NCBI GenBank assembly: GCA_021604525.1
Contig: BQJD01000008.1
Span: 78,877 to 142,876 of the forward strand
DNA from: a marine bacterium B5-7
GTDB lineage: Bacteria; Pseudomonadota; Gammaproteobacteria; Arenicellales; CAJQKF01
Direction: 5' to 3'
Length of the DNA: 64,000 nt
Below, piece after piece: positions 36,582-45,435 of this stretch (position 1 is the stretch's first letter; each line of letters begins with the position of its first letter). The notes below the pieces were generated by a model. That model was not told the origin of the DNA and did not search any database. It saw nothing but the letters and a program-made list of their open reading frames with translations. Both the position numbers and the translations under genes were made by a program.

Positions 36582-37667
36582 TTAGAGACCGATGAATGGT
36601 GATGGATTTTTCATCAGTGATTTCAATATGGGCCAACGCGCAAGGCTTTCGCGGGTTGCGTCAAATCCATCAAGATTTATCTGCCCCTGACACCATAGCG
36701 GTTGACCCTCAACGGTTACTGTGGGATCCATGATCATCCAGCAAATTTCCCCCGGGGCATAGTCGCCGCAAGTGTGAAAATGCAGAAAGCGTGGATGGGT
36801 GAATACGCTGTTCGACCAGCGATCGGGATTGTCATCGACGCCTTCATTGATCGCGCATGCGGGATGTATCCCTGCATGCCAGGAGTGCACCACCCACGGA
36901 TCGGTTGCAAATAGTTTGGCGACAGATCGGTAGTGCGCCTCGACACGCTTAACTTCGGTGGTATCTCCCGTAAATTCGATGATGTGTCCATTATTGACCA
37001 CAGCACAAACCTGAGATTCGAGTTGCAGCGATGGCGGTTCGTAGACGCCTGATCCGGTCGGCGTCAAATATCGTGCGATGATGACTTCACCCGAAAAATC
37101 TGCTGCACTGACCGGTTGTGGAACCCCGAGGGGAAAGCGTCGGATTCCGGTGTCCCTTGTAGCCGATGTCGGGTTTTTGCTCGATTGCTTGGGGTGACCT
37201 TGAACAGACGTTCCAAGTGGGCAGGAAATCTCGATTGTCGTGCTGTCCTGAAGTACCTTGTCGACAGCATTTTTCACATCGACCATGGCAAGGTGGTCGG
37301 TCCTGCCATATGCACTGGCCAACATCCAGGCGGTGCGCGCATAACTCATGACCCAGGTCGTTCCTGCTGGCGGATCGGAAAACCGATCCTGATCGCCGAT
37401 GCGTGCAAAAAATATGATGCAATCGTGTTTTGCAATCGCCTCGTCGATAGAGGGGTCTCGATCATTGCCGGGTGGTCCGCAGGTAATCGTGGTCACATCG
37501 AGACCAAGGTCCCGGGCGATTATCTCCACCGCCGCTGGCCCCGTTCGATCATACCAGCCAAGTGTCGGATCTTCGCAGACGATAAGTATCCGCATGTCAC
37601 GTGTGACATTTGCGCAATTGATTAAGAGATTGCGTGCGCCTTCGCTGAGCTCAGCATCAAGAATCAT
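36582..37667 (-). CDS. NicX / M29-like metal-dependent enzyme, function unassigned
   Basis: A 361-residue protein resembling the M29 aminopeptidase-like fold group that includes 2,5-dihydroxypyridine 5,6-dioxygenase (NicX). Candidate metal ligands cluster in the C-terminal half: HSWHAGIHP (H261, H264, H268) and HPRFLHFHTCGDYAPGE (H291, H296, H298, D302). The middle has FPLGVPQPVSAADFSGEV and GSGVYEPPS. It may be a ring-cleaving dioxygenase or a hydrolase; I cannot tell which. Its start overlaps the regulator stop by four bases, and it is the last gene of the 41405-36582 run. Confidence 0.5.
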   Translation of the reverse strand: MILDAELSEGARNLLINCANVTRDMRILIVCEDPTLGWYDRTGPAAVEIIARDLGLDVTTITCGPPGNDRDPSIDEAIAKHDCIIFFARIGDQDRFSDPPAGTTWVMSYARTAWMLASAYGRTDHLAMVDVKNAVDKVLQDSTTIEISCPLGTSVQGHPKQSSKNPTSATRDTGIRRFPLGVPQPVSAADFSGEVIIARYLTPTGSGVYEPPSLQLESQVCAVVNNGHIIEFTGDTTEVKRVEAHYRSVAKLFATDPWVVHSWHAGIHPACAINEGVDDNPDRWSNSVFTHPRFLHFHTCGDYAPGEICWMIMDPTVTVEGQPLWCQGQINLDGFDATRESLARWPILKSLMKNPSPFIGL

Positions 37668-38260
37668 CGTTGTGCTTCGGCCTGAATGCTTAAAAAGCGA
37701 AACGGATTAGTCAGAATCCGGCTGAAACCATGTACGACTTCGGCATCGAAACTCAGGCTGTCGCCGGCACTCAGATGAATGGACCGTTTGCCGTAAAGGT
37801 ATTCGGCTTCACCTTCAATTGCATAGATAAACACGACACCATGGCCGATATACACCGGCGGCTTGGCATCCTGAGGTTTAAGGGTCACAGAATGTGCATC
37901 GAACTTGAGCTCGCGGCGTTTGTGATAGGCAAGGTGAGTAAACTCGTGGCTATGTGAATCGGCAATTCGGGTTGATTTCAGTCCCTCTCCCTGTTTGACA
38001 TGCGTGAAGTCGGCACGGTGGGTCGCGGTTTCGCGAAACAGACTGATCAACGGGACTTCAAGAGCTACGCTCAAGGCGTTCAGCGTGGCGATCGATGGTG
38101 ACACCTGTCCATTTTCGATACGACTGATCATCGCCGTCGACACGGCTGCGGCTTGAGCCAACTGGCGGGCGTTCAGGCCACGGTCCTCGCGCAAGCCGCG
38201 CAGTGCCTGGCCGATTGCACGATCAATAGTCGCGGGGGTATGAATTGTCTCAGCTATCAT
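37664..38260 (-). CDS. XRE-family regulator with C-terminal cupin
   Basis: A 198-residue transcription factor. Residues 12-70 are an XRE-type helix-turn-helix (LREDRGLNARQLAQAAAVS, ISRIENGQVSPSIATLNAL). Residues 115-195 are a small cupin (VTLKPQDAKPPVYIGHG, AIEGEAEYLYGKRSIHLSAGDSL, written as segments), the usual ligand-binding part of PuuR/SutR-like regulators. It overlaps both neighbours by four bases, so it is encoded inside the operon it probably controls. Confidence 0.88.
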   Translation of the reverse strand: MIAETIHTPATIDRAIGQALRGLREDRGLNARQLAQAAAVSTAMISRIENGQVSPSIATLNALSVALEVPLISLFRETATHRADFTHVKQGEGLKSTRIADSHSHEFTHLAYHKRRELKFDAHSVTLKPQDAKPPVYIGHGVVFIYAIEGEAEYLYGKRSIHLSAGDSLSFDAEVVHGFSRILTNPFRFLSIQAEAQR

Positions 38261-39246
38261 CTGGGATCGTGCATCTGGTTACTTCGATTGCGATACGCGA
38301 AGGCTTTTCCAAAACGCCATATAAGGTAGTCGCCGCAGGTAATCGGTTCAGATGCCGTGGTGTAATCGGCACCGTAAATTCTCCTCGGATCGATGACGGT
38401 ATCAGCATCGGGGTCGTAGGCGAGTACCAGTGAAAGCCGCTCGCGTCCGGAATGATTAACCACCCGATGCGGCGTCGAGATATAAGCGCCATCGGTATAG
38501 CGTGCCAGCAAGTCGCCGACGTTTACCACCAGCGTACCCTCGATGGGCGGTGCGTGAATCCATCGGCCATCCACGGTTTGCACCTGCAGGCCACCGACAT
38601 TGTCCTGACACAGTACCGTGAGCATGCCGAAGTCGGTATGTGGACCGACACCGAAACAGGATTCTTCTGAAGTCATGTCCTGGGGTGGATAGTAGACCAG
38701 CGATGCGCGACTCAAAGGCGGATGACTGTCGGCGATGAAAAAATCATCACTGAGTCCAAGGCCCAGGGCAAAGCCGCGCATCAAATGATGCGCCACGATG
38801 TGTCCATGATAATAAAACGCCATGGCTGCAGTTTGCAGATCGGGCACGAAATCAGGCCAGCGGTTGGGTCCGCGCAGCGGATGATCGTTGGGGCATTCAC
38901 CTTTCTCGTCCTCAAAGCCGAAGATGAAACTTTCTTTCAGGTCGGGCAGGGCGTCATCTTGCATGACCGCACCGCCGGCACCGAGATAACCGCGATGCCA
39001 GTCGGTACGATTGACAGTTTGTTTTAATGCTTCAGGGCTTTGAAAAAAATCATAGGCCGCGCGACGTGTGCGATGGATTACTGAATCAGGAATGCCATGG
39101 CCGCTCACGTAGATGAAACCGAGTCCTTTGCTTGCGCGGTGCAGGGCGCGGGAGACAGTGTCTGAATCAGTGGCATTACGTAGAGAACTGATATCAATCA
39201 CAGGAATGGTGGATGCATCGATCCTGTCTGCGTAGGTATGGTTCAT
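38257..39246 (-). CDS. 2-oxoglutarate/Fe(II) oxygenase, isopenicillin-N-synthase family
   Basis: A DIOX_N domain (IPVIDISSLRN, GFIYVSGHGIPDSVI) is followed by the jelly-roll 2OG-Fe(II) domain. Iron ligands are in GPHTDFGMLTVL (His, Asp) and STPHRVVNHSGRERLSLVLAY (His, with the Arg-x-Ser that holds 2-oxoglutarate). The family hydroxylates or desaturates many small molecules. The ATG at 39246 (329 residues) is used; the frame extends to a TTG at 39267. It overlaps the regulator by four bases. Confidence 0.85.
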   Translation of the reverse strand: MNHTYADRIDASTIPVIDISSLRNATDSDTVSRALHRASKGLGFIYVSGHGIPDSVIHRTRRAAYDFFQSPEALKQTVNRTDWHRGYLGAGGAVMQDDALPDLKESFIFGFEDEKGECPNDHPLRGPNRWPDFVPDLQTAAMAFYYHGHIVAHHLMRGFALGLGLSDDFFIADSHPPLSRASLVYYPPQDMTSEESCFGVGPHTDFGMLTVLCQDNVGGLQVQTVDGRWIHAPPIEGTLVVNVGDLLARYTDGAYISTPHRVVNHSGRERLSLVLAYDPDADTVIDPRRIYGADYTTASEPITCGDYLIWRFGKAFAYRNRSNQMHDPR

Positions 39247-39295
39247 TGGGTGCGGGTCAGTATTCAAGTCTGTTTTGATATCGATAAATCAGTGT

Positions 39296-39868
39296 TTAAG
39301 AGTAGTATCCCACCACGTCACCATCGGTGGTTACGCCCAGACCGTTCAGGCAACGATTGACGTAGTTGAAATATCCGATGATCTGGTTGGCCTCGAGTAT
39401 CTCGCCGTCATCAAGCCCGGCCTCACGCAAGGCAACTGCATCGGCCTGGACCATGCCACCGGGATTCAATGTCAGCTTTTCGGCGTAGCGCATCAGTTCA
39501 AGTTCAGCGCCTGACAACGCCAAGTCGGGCTGACGTTGACGTAGCGCCGTATATATATTGTCGGCGCGGGCATCGTCTGCCATCAGATGGCGGGCATTGG
39601 CCCAATGGTTGGCCAGGGAATAGTCACAGTTATTCAGCATCGATACATAAGAAGCGATAGTTTCCTGTAACCAGGGTGGAAGGGTATTGGCGTCGTCATG
39701 CAGCGCGGCACGGTAAAGGGTCACATGACCATTCAATGTGCTGGGTCGTAACGAATGTACCCGCATGACATTGTCGACTGTGCCGTGAGGAGTACGGGCG
39801 AGTGCCAGCGCTCTTTCGAGAACCGGGTCGGCGTTCTCGTCTGAAATCATCTTGATCCAGGCACTCAT
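39296..39868 (-). CDS. Peroxidase-related CMD-family protein with CxxS motif
   Basis: A 190-residue all-helical protein of the carboxymuconolactone decarboxylase/AhpD-like group (uncharacterised peroxidase-related type). The signature region is SMLNNCDYSLANHW: Cys81 and His88 are kept, but the second cysteine of the usual CxxC is Ser84. The frame extends to 39889, but the ATG at 39868 has AAGGAG 7-12 bases upstream and is preferred. It lies between the oxygenase and the ABC permease. Confidence 0.7.
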   Translation of the reverse strand: MSAWIKMISDENADPVLERALALARTPHGTVDNVMRVHSLRPSTLNGHVTLYRAALHDDANTLPPWLQETIASYVSMLNNCDYSLANHWANARHLMADDARADNIYTALRQRQPDLALSGAELELMRYAEKLTLNPGGMVQADAVALREAGLDDGEILEANQIIGYFNYVNRCLNGLGVTTDGDVVGYYS

Positions 39869-39905
39869 TTTGAACTCCTTGAGTTTCACAAAACCATGGG
39901 TTGTT

Positions 39906-40646
39906 TCATTGTCGTTGATCGGACTGCATGCGATGCTCCAGCCAGCGTACTCCGGCGGAGACCAGCAGGATTACGACCAGGTATTCGAGTACCAGAATCG
40001 TGTAAATCTCAAGAGGTCGGTACTCTGTGACCACCAGCTCGTTAGCCCTGCGGGTGAGCTCCTGCATGCCGATAACCGATACGAGCGACGACATTTTCAG
40101 CATGTAAACAAGCTGGTTGCCAAGCGCGGGTAATATCCGGCGGATTGCCTGGGGCAGGATGACATGGCGCATCATGTCCGTATAACTCAGAGATATGGAA
40201 TGCGCGGCTTCGTACTGGCCTTTGTCGATAGACTGGATTCCGGCGCGAAAAATTTCCGCTTCGAATGCGCTGTCAGACAAGGCGAGAGCGATGACCCCCG
40301 CCCAGAATACCGTGATGGACAAGTTGGCGATTTGCGGCAACCCGTAGTACACCCACAAAATCAACACCAGGATAGGTACGGCGCGTACGATCTCGACATA
40401 AGTCCGGTTGATTCCCCTGAAGTAGCGATTGTGTGACAGACCCGGTAATGCAATCAGCAAACCGATGGTGACGGAGATGCCGATGGCGGTAACCGATAAC
40501 AGCAACGTGTAATACAAACCGCCAAACAGGAACTTCAGGTTGGATAACCCGGTATCCGTTGCCGGATTGACCACATACCACCCCCAATTGGCCGAGCAGC
40601 CTGACAGCGCGAGCGATAGCGAAGCAATGAGTAAAAACGCTTTCAT
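39906..40646 (-). CDS. Amino-acid-type ABC transporter permease
   Basis: A 246-residue HisM/GlnP-like permease. FGGLYYTLLLSVTAIGISVTIG is the start of the domain, and EAAHSISLSYTDMMRHVILPQAIRRILPAL (in segments) is the EAA coupling loop. The N-terminus has a lipobox-like LALSGC after a hydrophobic stretch, followed by NWGWYVV, which is unusual but recurs in this permease subgroup. Only one permease is encoded, so the channel may be a homodimer. Confidence 0.87.
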   Translation of the reverse strand: MKAFLLIASLSLALSGCSANWGWYVVNPATDTGLSNLKFLFGGLYYTLLLSVTAIGISVTIGLLIALPGLSHNRYFRGINRTYVEIVRAVPILVLILWVYYGLPQIANLSITVFWAGVIALALSDSAFEAEIFRAGIQSIDKGQYEAAHSISLSYTDMMRHVILPQAIRRILPALGNQLVYMLKMSSLVSVIGMQELTRRANELVVTEYRPLEIYTILVLEYLVVILLVSAGVRWLEHRMQSDQRQ

Positions 40647-40655
40647 ATGCTCTGC

Positions 40656-41405
40656 CTAATGCTGCAGGATTTTATTCAGGAAATCGCGACACCGTTCACT
40701 ACTCGGCGACGTGAAGAAATGTTCCGGCGACGCAGTTTCAACAACCTCGCCATGATCCATGAACACCATGGTATCGGCGACACGCCGGGCGAAGCCCATC
40801 TCGTGGGTGACGCAGATCATGGTCATGCCGGTGGCAGCCAGTTCTGCCATGACTTCAAGAACTTCATTGATCATCTCCGGATCAAGTGCCGAGGTCGGCT
40901 CATCGAACAGCATGATGCCAGGCTCCATACACAGCGACCGGGCAATGGCTACACGCTGTTGCTGTCCGCCGGAAAGCTGTCTTGGATACTTATCCGCCTG
41001 TTCCGGTATACGTACCCGCTCGAGGTAATTAAGGGCGAGCTGCCGGGCTGCCTCACGCGATAACTTGCGCGATTTAAGCGGTCCGAGCATCAGATTTTCG
41101 ATCACGGTTAAATGAGGGAACAAATTAAACTGCTGGAACACCATCCCCACCCGGCTGCGAACGGCACTAAGGCTCGATGCGCTGTGATCGAGAGCGATGC
41201 CATCAACCAGTATTTTCCCTGAATCGTGACGCTCGAGACCATTGATACAGCGGATCAACGTAGATTTGCCAGAGCCGGATGGGCCACAGACCACGATTCG
41301 TTCACCTGAAGAGATACGCAAGGAGACATCTTTGAGCGCATTAAAATCGCCAAAGCGTTTACAGACCTTGTCAATATTGATAATGGGCTGGGTATTGTCC
41401 GGCAA
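40656..41405 (-). CDS. Amino-acid-type ABC transporter ATP-binding protein
   Basis: A 249-residue GlnQ/HisP-like ATPase: Walker A GPSGSGKST, Q-loop MVFQQFNLFPHLTV, signature LSGGQQQRVAIARSL, Walker B IMLFDEPTSALDPE and H-loop CVTHEMG. It powers import with the adjacent permease (9 bases downstream) and probably the divergent binding protein at 41539. The first codon reads as TTG (41405) with an AGGG upstream. Confidence 0.92.
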   Translation of the reverse strand: MPDNTQPIINIDKVCKRFGDFNALKDVSLRISSGERIVVCGPSGSGKSTLIRCINGLERHDSGKILVDGIALDHSASSLSAVRSRVGMVFQQFNLFPHLTVIENLMLGPLKSRKLSREAARQLALNYLERVRIPEQADKYPRQLSGGQQQRVAIARSLCMEPGIMLFDEPTSALDPEMINEVLEVMAELAATGMTMICVTHEMGFARRVADTMVFMDHGEVVETASPEHFFTSPSSERCRDFLNKILQH

Positions 41406-41446
41406 TATGAAACCCTGGTGTGGATGACCTCTTGGAATTAATCATG

Positions 41447-41467
41447 TTGTTGACTTCCATGCAACAA
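41447..41467. promoter_or_regulatory. Possible operator in the divergent ABC intergenic region
   Basis: TTGTTG (41447-41452) and CAACAA (41462-41467) form a 6-bp inverted repeat with a 9-base spacer, about midway between the divergent ATPase and binding-protein genes. A dyad of this size would suit the XRE-cupin regulator encoded nearby. This is inference only. Confidence 0.3.
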
Positions 41468-41538
41468 ATTTATCGCTTTGCAATAAATGCATTCACGGGC
41501 AATAATTCCCATGCAAATACACACCGGAGCAAATCTCG

Positions 41539-42321
41539 ATGAAAATATTCAAAATTGTCGGCCTGACCCTTGCCTTACTGGTTCTCACCCTGCCAATACA
41601 GGCGCAGGCAGAGTCGGCCCTTGAGGACATATTGAGTAGCGGCGTTTTAAAGGTCGGCACCACCGGTGACTGGAATCCGATGACCATGCGCGACCCGGCC
41701 AGTAATTCATACACTGGCTACGACATCGACGTGATGACCCACCTGGCCGAGGACCTCGGTGTTAAGGTGGAGTTCGTTCCAACCGATTGGAAAACACTGG
41801 TTAGTGGTGTGAGCTCAGGCAAGTATCATATTACCGGGTCGGCGTCGGTTTCGCCGGCACGAGCCAAGGCCGCCGGTTATTCGGTCAGCTATTTTTCATT
41901 GGCAACGGTGCCGCTTATCCTTGCTAAGAACGCTGACCGTTTCAAGGATTGGGATGATCTGAACAAGGCTGATGTGACGGTTGCCGCAACCCTTGGAACG
42001 ACCCAGGAAAAGCAGGTCAAGGAATTTTTCCCCAATGCCAAACATCAGATTGTTGAAGCGCCCGCGCGTGATTTTCAGGAAGTTCTGGCTGGTCGTGCCG
42101 ATGCCCATATCACCTCCAATGTTGAAGCCAACAAGCTGGTAGAGAAATATCCGCAAATGATGATCGTTCCGGTGTCCGCACCCAAGGCACCGACACCCAT
42201 TGCCATGCTGATGCCGCAGGCAGATCAGGTGTGGATTAACTACGTAAATACCTGGATCGCGCTTCAGACCGAGCGCGGATTGTTCACGGATCTTGGCAAG
42301 AAATGGAAGTTGCTAAATTAA
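41539..42321 (+). CDS. ABC transporter substrate-binding protein, family 3
   Basis: A 260-residue periplasmic binding protein with a signal peptide (hydrophobic core to about residue 23, cleavage after AQAES or QAQA). The SBP_bac_3 layout is clear: LSSGVLKVGTTGDWNPM, YTGYDIDVMTHLAEDLGVKVEFV, ITGSASVSPARAKAAGYSVSYF, and GRADAHITSNVEANKL. The N-terminal GTTGDWNPM form also occurs in cyclohexadienyl-dehydratase-like members, but the ABC genes opposite favour a transport role. The ligand is unknown. Confidence 0.87.
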   Translation: MKIFKIVGLTLALLVLTLPIQAQAESALEDILSSGVLKVGTTGDWNPMTMRDPASNSYTGYDIDVMTHLAEDLGVKVEFVPTDWKTLVSGVSSGKYHITGSASVSPARAKAAGYSVSYFSLATVPLILAKNADRFKDWDDLNKADVTVAATLGTTQEKQVKEFFPNAKHQIVEAPARDFQEVLAGRADAHITSNVEANKLVEKYPQMMIVPVSAPKAPTPIAMLMPQADQVWINYVNTWIALQTERGLFTDLGKKWKLLN

Positions 42322-42363
42322 TCCTGAGACTCGGAGTGACCGACAACAGGCGGCATGAAAATG

Positions 42364-42401
42364 CAACGGGCAGCAGCGAATTCAACCGCTGCTGCCCGTT
42401 G
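42364..42401 (+). terminator. 15-bp perfect hairpin after the binding-protein gene
   Basis: CAACGGGCAGCAGCG (42364-42378) and its exact complement (42387-42401) enclose an 8-base loop. There is no run of T after it (only TTT at 42408-42410), so it may be a Rho-assisted end or an mRNA-stabilising structure. Confidence 0.6.
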
Positions 42402-42480
42402 AGCATGTTTAGCAACCATTATTGATATCCGTTCATGCATTCAGTACTGGTTCAGGGTCGCCAGTGTGTACTAATACTGA

Positions 42481-43242
42481 ATGATTCAGTCAATAAATCA
42501 ATCGCATAACCGAAACGCAGACATTCTTCGATCACAGCCTATGGCACAAAACCTCATTGACGTGGGCACCGTGGACTTTGAAGGTTCAACGTGGGCAAGT
42601 ACGTATTTTAATTCCGAAATGCCCGCACAATGGCGATTCCTCTACTACAGTAACCAGTTTCGCTCAGTTTTACTGCCACTCGATAAAACCGACTTTCTGT
42701 TGTCACCACAAGGTCGTGAAATCACGGATGATAGCGACACCGGTTTTCATTTCATTCTGACAATCTCCTGGCAAGCGGCAAACAGCGATCAAACACTGCT
42801 GCAACGACTTGAGTCGCTCGATATTCATATTGCCGCACTGGTAATCGAGATTTCCACATGCTGCGAGCCGACGCAGGATGCAAATCTTGAACAATTGGCT
42901 ATCCGTTGGCCTGTTTGTCTTGATGTCATTAATGGTTCGGTTGATGAACCTGCATCGATTGAGGTGCTCAAACTCGCCGAGAAATTCGATGCAACACTTC
43001 TCTGGCGACCCGACATCTCATCAACGATTCGATTAGAGCCATTGCAGCAGCCCTATGAGGGAGGGCGATATCTCATCACACGGATTAGTGCGCCTACGTT
43101 ACCGCAACTGCGGTCAATAATTGAAAGCCTGGCGCTGTGGAAGGACGGCTATCGCTCGGCTGGTATCTTTTTTGACGATAATGCAAAAGCCCCGCAAAAT
43201 GCATCTGACTGTCGAATTCTTGTTGAACTGATGAATAAATAA
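42481..43242 (+). CDS. Unrecognised cytoplasmic protein, possible distant DUF72-like
   Basis: A 253-residue soluble protein without signal peptide or membrane segment. IDVGTVDFEGSTWASTYF near residue 27 and WRFLYYSNQFRSVLLP weakly recall the start of DUF72 (YecE-like) TIM-barrel proteins, and the alternating strand-helix pattern through IHIAALVIEIS, WPVCLDVIN and FDATLLWRPD would suit such a fold. The resemblance is weak and conserved family residues cannot be confirmed. ATG 42481 or ATG 42541 could be the start. It stands alone between a strong hairpin and the mla operon. Confidence 0.5.
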   Translation: MIQSINQSHNRNADILRSQPMAQNLIDVGTVDFEGSTWASTYFNSEMPAQWRFLYYSNQFRSVLLPLDKTDFLLSPQGREITDDSDTGFHFILTISWQAANSDQTLLQRLESLDIHIAALVIEISTCCEPTQDANLEQLAIRWPVCLDVINGSVDEPASIEVLKLAEKFDATLLWRPDISSTIRLEPLQQPYEGGRYLITRISAPTLPQLRSIIESLALWKDGYRSAGIFFDDNAKAPQNASDCRILVELMNK

Positions 43243-43359
43243 TGAAATAAACAAGTGACATCTTCGGCAGTACATCACACCCGTTGAATCAGTTATAGTC
43301 CCGCCTGCTGTTGATCCTGAAACGGCCGCTTCATATCTATCATTTTCAGTTACAGGTTT

Positions 43360-44178
43360 ATGCAACCCATTCAACGTCAAAATTTGCTGGAGCTCAAGGA
43401 CATCCGTTTTGCCTTTGGCTCGCGTGCGCCGTTGTTCGACGATCTGAGCATAGAAATTCCCAAGGGCAAGGTCATAGTCATCATGGGGCCGAGCGGCTGC
43501 GGCAAATCCACATTATTGTCGCTCATCGGTGGTCGACAGCGCCTGCAGCACGGCGAGATCACATTCGATGGTGAACCCATTCGACCCAGTCATCGTCGTT
43601 CGTTGTATGCCATTCGTCGAAAGATGGGCATGCTGTTTCAATCCAGTGCATTGCTTACCGATCTATCGGTTTTCGAAAATATTGCATATCCGCTGCGCGA
43701 GCACACCAGGCTCAACGATGAATTGATACGTATCATCGTTCTCATGAAGCTGCAATTGGTGGGTCTTCGTGGTGCAGCGGATTTGATGCCTGCTGAACTT
43801 TCAGGGGGCATGGCACGACGTGTAGCCCTGGCTCGAGCGATTGTTCTTGATCCGGCATTGGTCATGTACGACGAACCGTTTACTGGCCTTGACCCGATAT
43901 CATTGGGTGTCGTTGTGAAGCTGATTCGTGAATTGAACGATGCCCTCGAGATGACTTCGGTAGTTGTCACCCATGACGTCAAAGAGGGCTGCAGTATTGC
44001 CGATTACGTCTATATCCTCGGTCGTGGATCATTGCTCGGATCCGGTACGGTTGAGGAGCTGCGAGCGAGTGACAATCCTGATGTCAGGCAGTTTATGGAT
44101 GGTCTGCCGGACGGGCCCGTGCCCTATCACTATCCGGCTCCGCCCTTTGCTGATGACCTTATGGAGAAGCACTCTTGA
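43360..44178 (+). CDS. mlaF: Phospholipid-transport ATPase MlaF
   Basis: A 272-residue ABC ATPase: Walker A GPSGCGKST (about 45-53), MLFQSSALLTDLSVFENIAYPL (in segments), signature LSGGMARRVALARA, Walker B VMYDEPFTGLDP. The AFG, LSGGM and DEPFTGLDPI forms are typical of MlaF/Ttg2A. It drives lipid movement between the inner membrane and MlaC to keep outer-membrane asymmetry. First gene of mlaFEDCB. Confidence 0.95.
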   Translation: MQPIQRQNLLELKDIRFAFGSRAPLFDDLSIEIPKGKVIVIMGPSGCGKSTLLSLIGGRQRLQHGEITFDGEPIRPSHRRSLYAIRRKMGMLFQSSALLTDLSVFENIAYPLREHTRLNDELIRIIVLMKLQLVGLRGAADLMPAELSGGMARRVALARAIVLDPALVMYDEPFTGLDPISLGVVVKLIRELNDALEMTSVVVTHDVKEGCSIADYVYILGRGSLLGSGTVEELRASDNPDVRQFMDGLPDGPVPYHYPAPPFADDLMEKHS

Positions 44179-44951
44179 ACGCGATTCGTCAACTCGGGCG
44201 GGCGGGAATTCGAGTCTCAACCGGACTCGGCGCGGCCAGCATCTTTTTAGTGCGTATTCTCGAGCAGTCGTGGATCGTTTTTCGGCGTCCGGGTTTATTG
44301 GTGGCGCAGATTTACTCGGTTGGCGTTCAGACCGTACTAATCATTGTCCTTGCCGGCCTTTTTGTTGGCATGGTGCTTGGACTGCAGGGCTACAATACCC
44401 TGGTGGATTTTGGCGCGGAAACATCACTGGGCCTGGTGGTGGCCAAGTTTTTGACTCGTGAATTGGCGCCGGTACTTACTGCGCTGCTGTTTACAGGCAG
44501 AGCGGGTTCCGCGCTGACTGCCGAAATTGGTTTGATGAAGGCAACGGAGCAACTGGCTGCGTTAGAAATGATGGCTGTTAATCCCGTGCAGAGAGTAGTC
44601 GCGCCTCGTTTTATCGCCGGGGTGATCTCGATGCCGCTGCTCGCCGCCATGTTCAGCGTCGTGGGCGTGTATGGCGGCTATCTGATCGGCGTGAAATTAC
44701 TCGGGGTTGATGCCGGGGTGTTCTGGTCGTCGATGCAGCAAGGCGTGGATTTCTATGACGACATCGTCAATGGTTTCATCAAGAGCGTCGTGTTCGGCGT
44801 TTGTGTCACCTGGATCGCGGTTTACGAGGGATATGCGTCTGCCCCCAATGCGGCAGGAATATCTCGCGCGACAACCGCTACCGTAGTAACCGGATCGCTG
44901 GCGGTTCTCGGTCTCGATTATGTACTGACCTCGCTGATGTTTGGCGGTTAG
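44175..44951 (+). CDS. mlaE: Phospholipid-transport permease MlaE
   Basis: A 258-residue integral membrane protein of the MlaE/YrbE family: IYSVGVQTVLIIVLAGLFVGMVLGLQ, LTRELAPVLTALLFTGRAGSALTAEIG and NPVQRVVAPRF, in segments, are diagnostic. The TTG start at 44175 overlaps the mlaF stop by four bases (TTGA). Confidence 0.95.
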   Translation: MNAIRQLGRAGIRVSTGLGAASIFLVRILEQSWIVFRRPGLLVAQIYSVGVQTVLIIVLAGLFVGMVLGLQGYNTLVDFGAETSLGLVVAKFLTRELAPVLTALLFTGRAGSALTAEIGLMKATEQLAALEMMAVNPVQRVVAPRFIAGVISMPLLAAMFSVVGVYGGYLIGVKLLGVDAGVFWSSMQQGVDFYDDIVNGFIKSVVFGVCVTWIAVYEGYASAPNAAGISRATTATVVTGSLAVLGLDYVLTSLMFGG

Positions 44952-44976
44952 ATTAGTAGAACAAAGGATATTTGAC

Positions 44977-45435
44977 ATGAATAGCAAGGTTTTGGAATTT
45001 ACCGTTGGCCTGTTCATTCTCGCCGGCATCGCAGCTTTGGGTTACCTGGCACTCGGTGTTGGAAACATGGGCACGCTATCGGGTGGCGAAACATATCGCG
45101 TATCGGCGCGTTTCGATAATATCGGTGGATTGGCGGTCAAAGCACCGGTTACGCTGGCCGGCGTCAAGATCGGGCGGGTGAGTCGTATCGTGGTGGACCC
45201 GGAACTGTTTCGCGCTGAAGTCACCATGGAAATCGATGCCGCCTACGATAATCTGCCGCTTGATAGCGGCGCGTCGATACTGACCTCTGGTTTGCTGGGT
45301 GCCCAGTATATTGAGCTCGATCCAGGTGGCGATATCGAATTTTTAAAAGACGGCAGTCGTATTGATATCACCCAATCAGCGGTTGTGCTTGAGCATTTAA
45401 TCAGCCAATTCTTTTTCAGCCAGAATAAGGAATGA
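44977..45435 (+). CDS. mlaD: MCE-domain lipid-binding protein MlaD
   Basis: A 152-residue protein with one N-terminal membrane anchor (VGLFILAGIAALGYLAL) and one MCE domain (YRVSARFDNIGGLAVKAPVTLAGVKIGRV, shown in part as residues 44-70). It forms the hexameric periplasmic ring on MlaFE. The ATG at 44977 with AAAGG upstream is preferred over the frame opening at 44941. Confidence 0.94.
   Translation: MNSKVLEFTVGLFILAGIAALGYLALGVGNMGTLSGGETYRVSARFDNIGGLAVKAPVTLAGVKIGRVSRIVVDPELFRAEVTMEIDAAYDNLPLDSGASILTSGLLGAQYIELDPGGDIEFLKDGSRIDITQSAVVLEHLISQFFFSQNKE

Noticed and set aside
41539..42321. Binding-protein-like gene as a cyclohexadienyl dehydratase
   Set aside because: Signal peptide and divergent ABC transporter genes favour a transport role; catalytic residues could not be confirmed.
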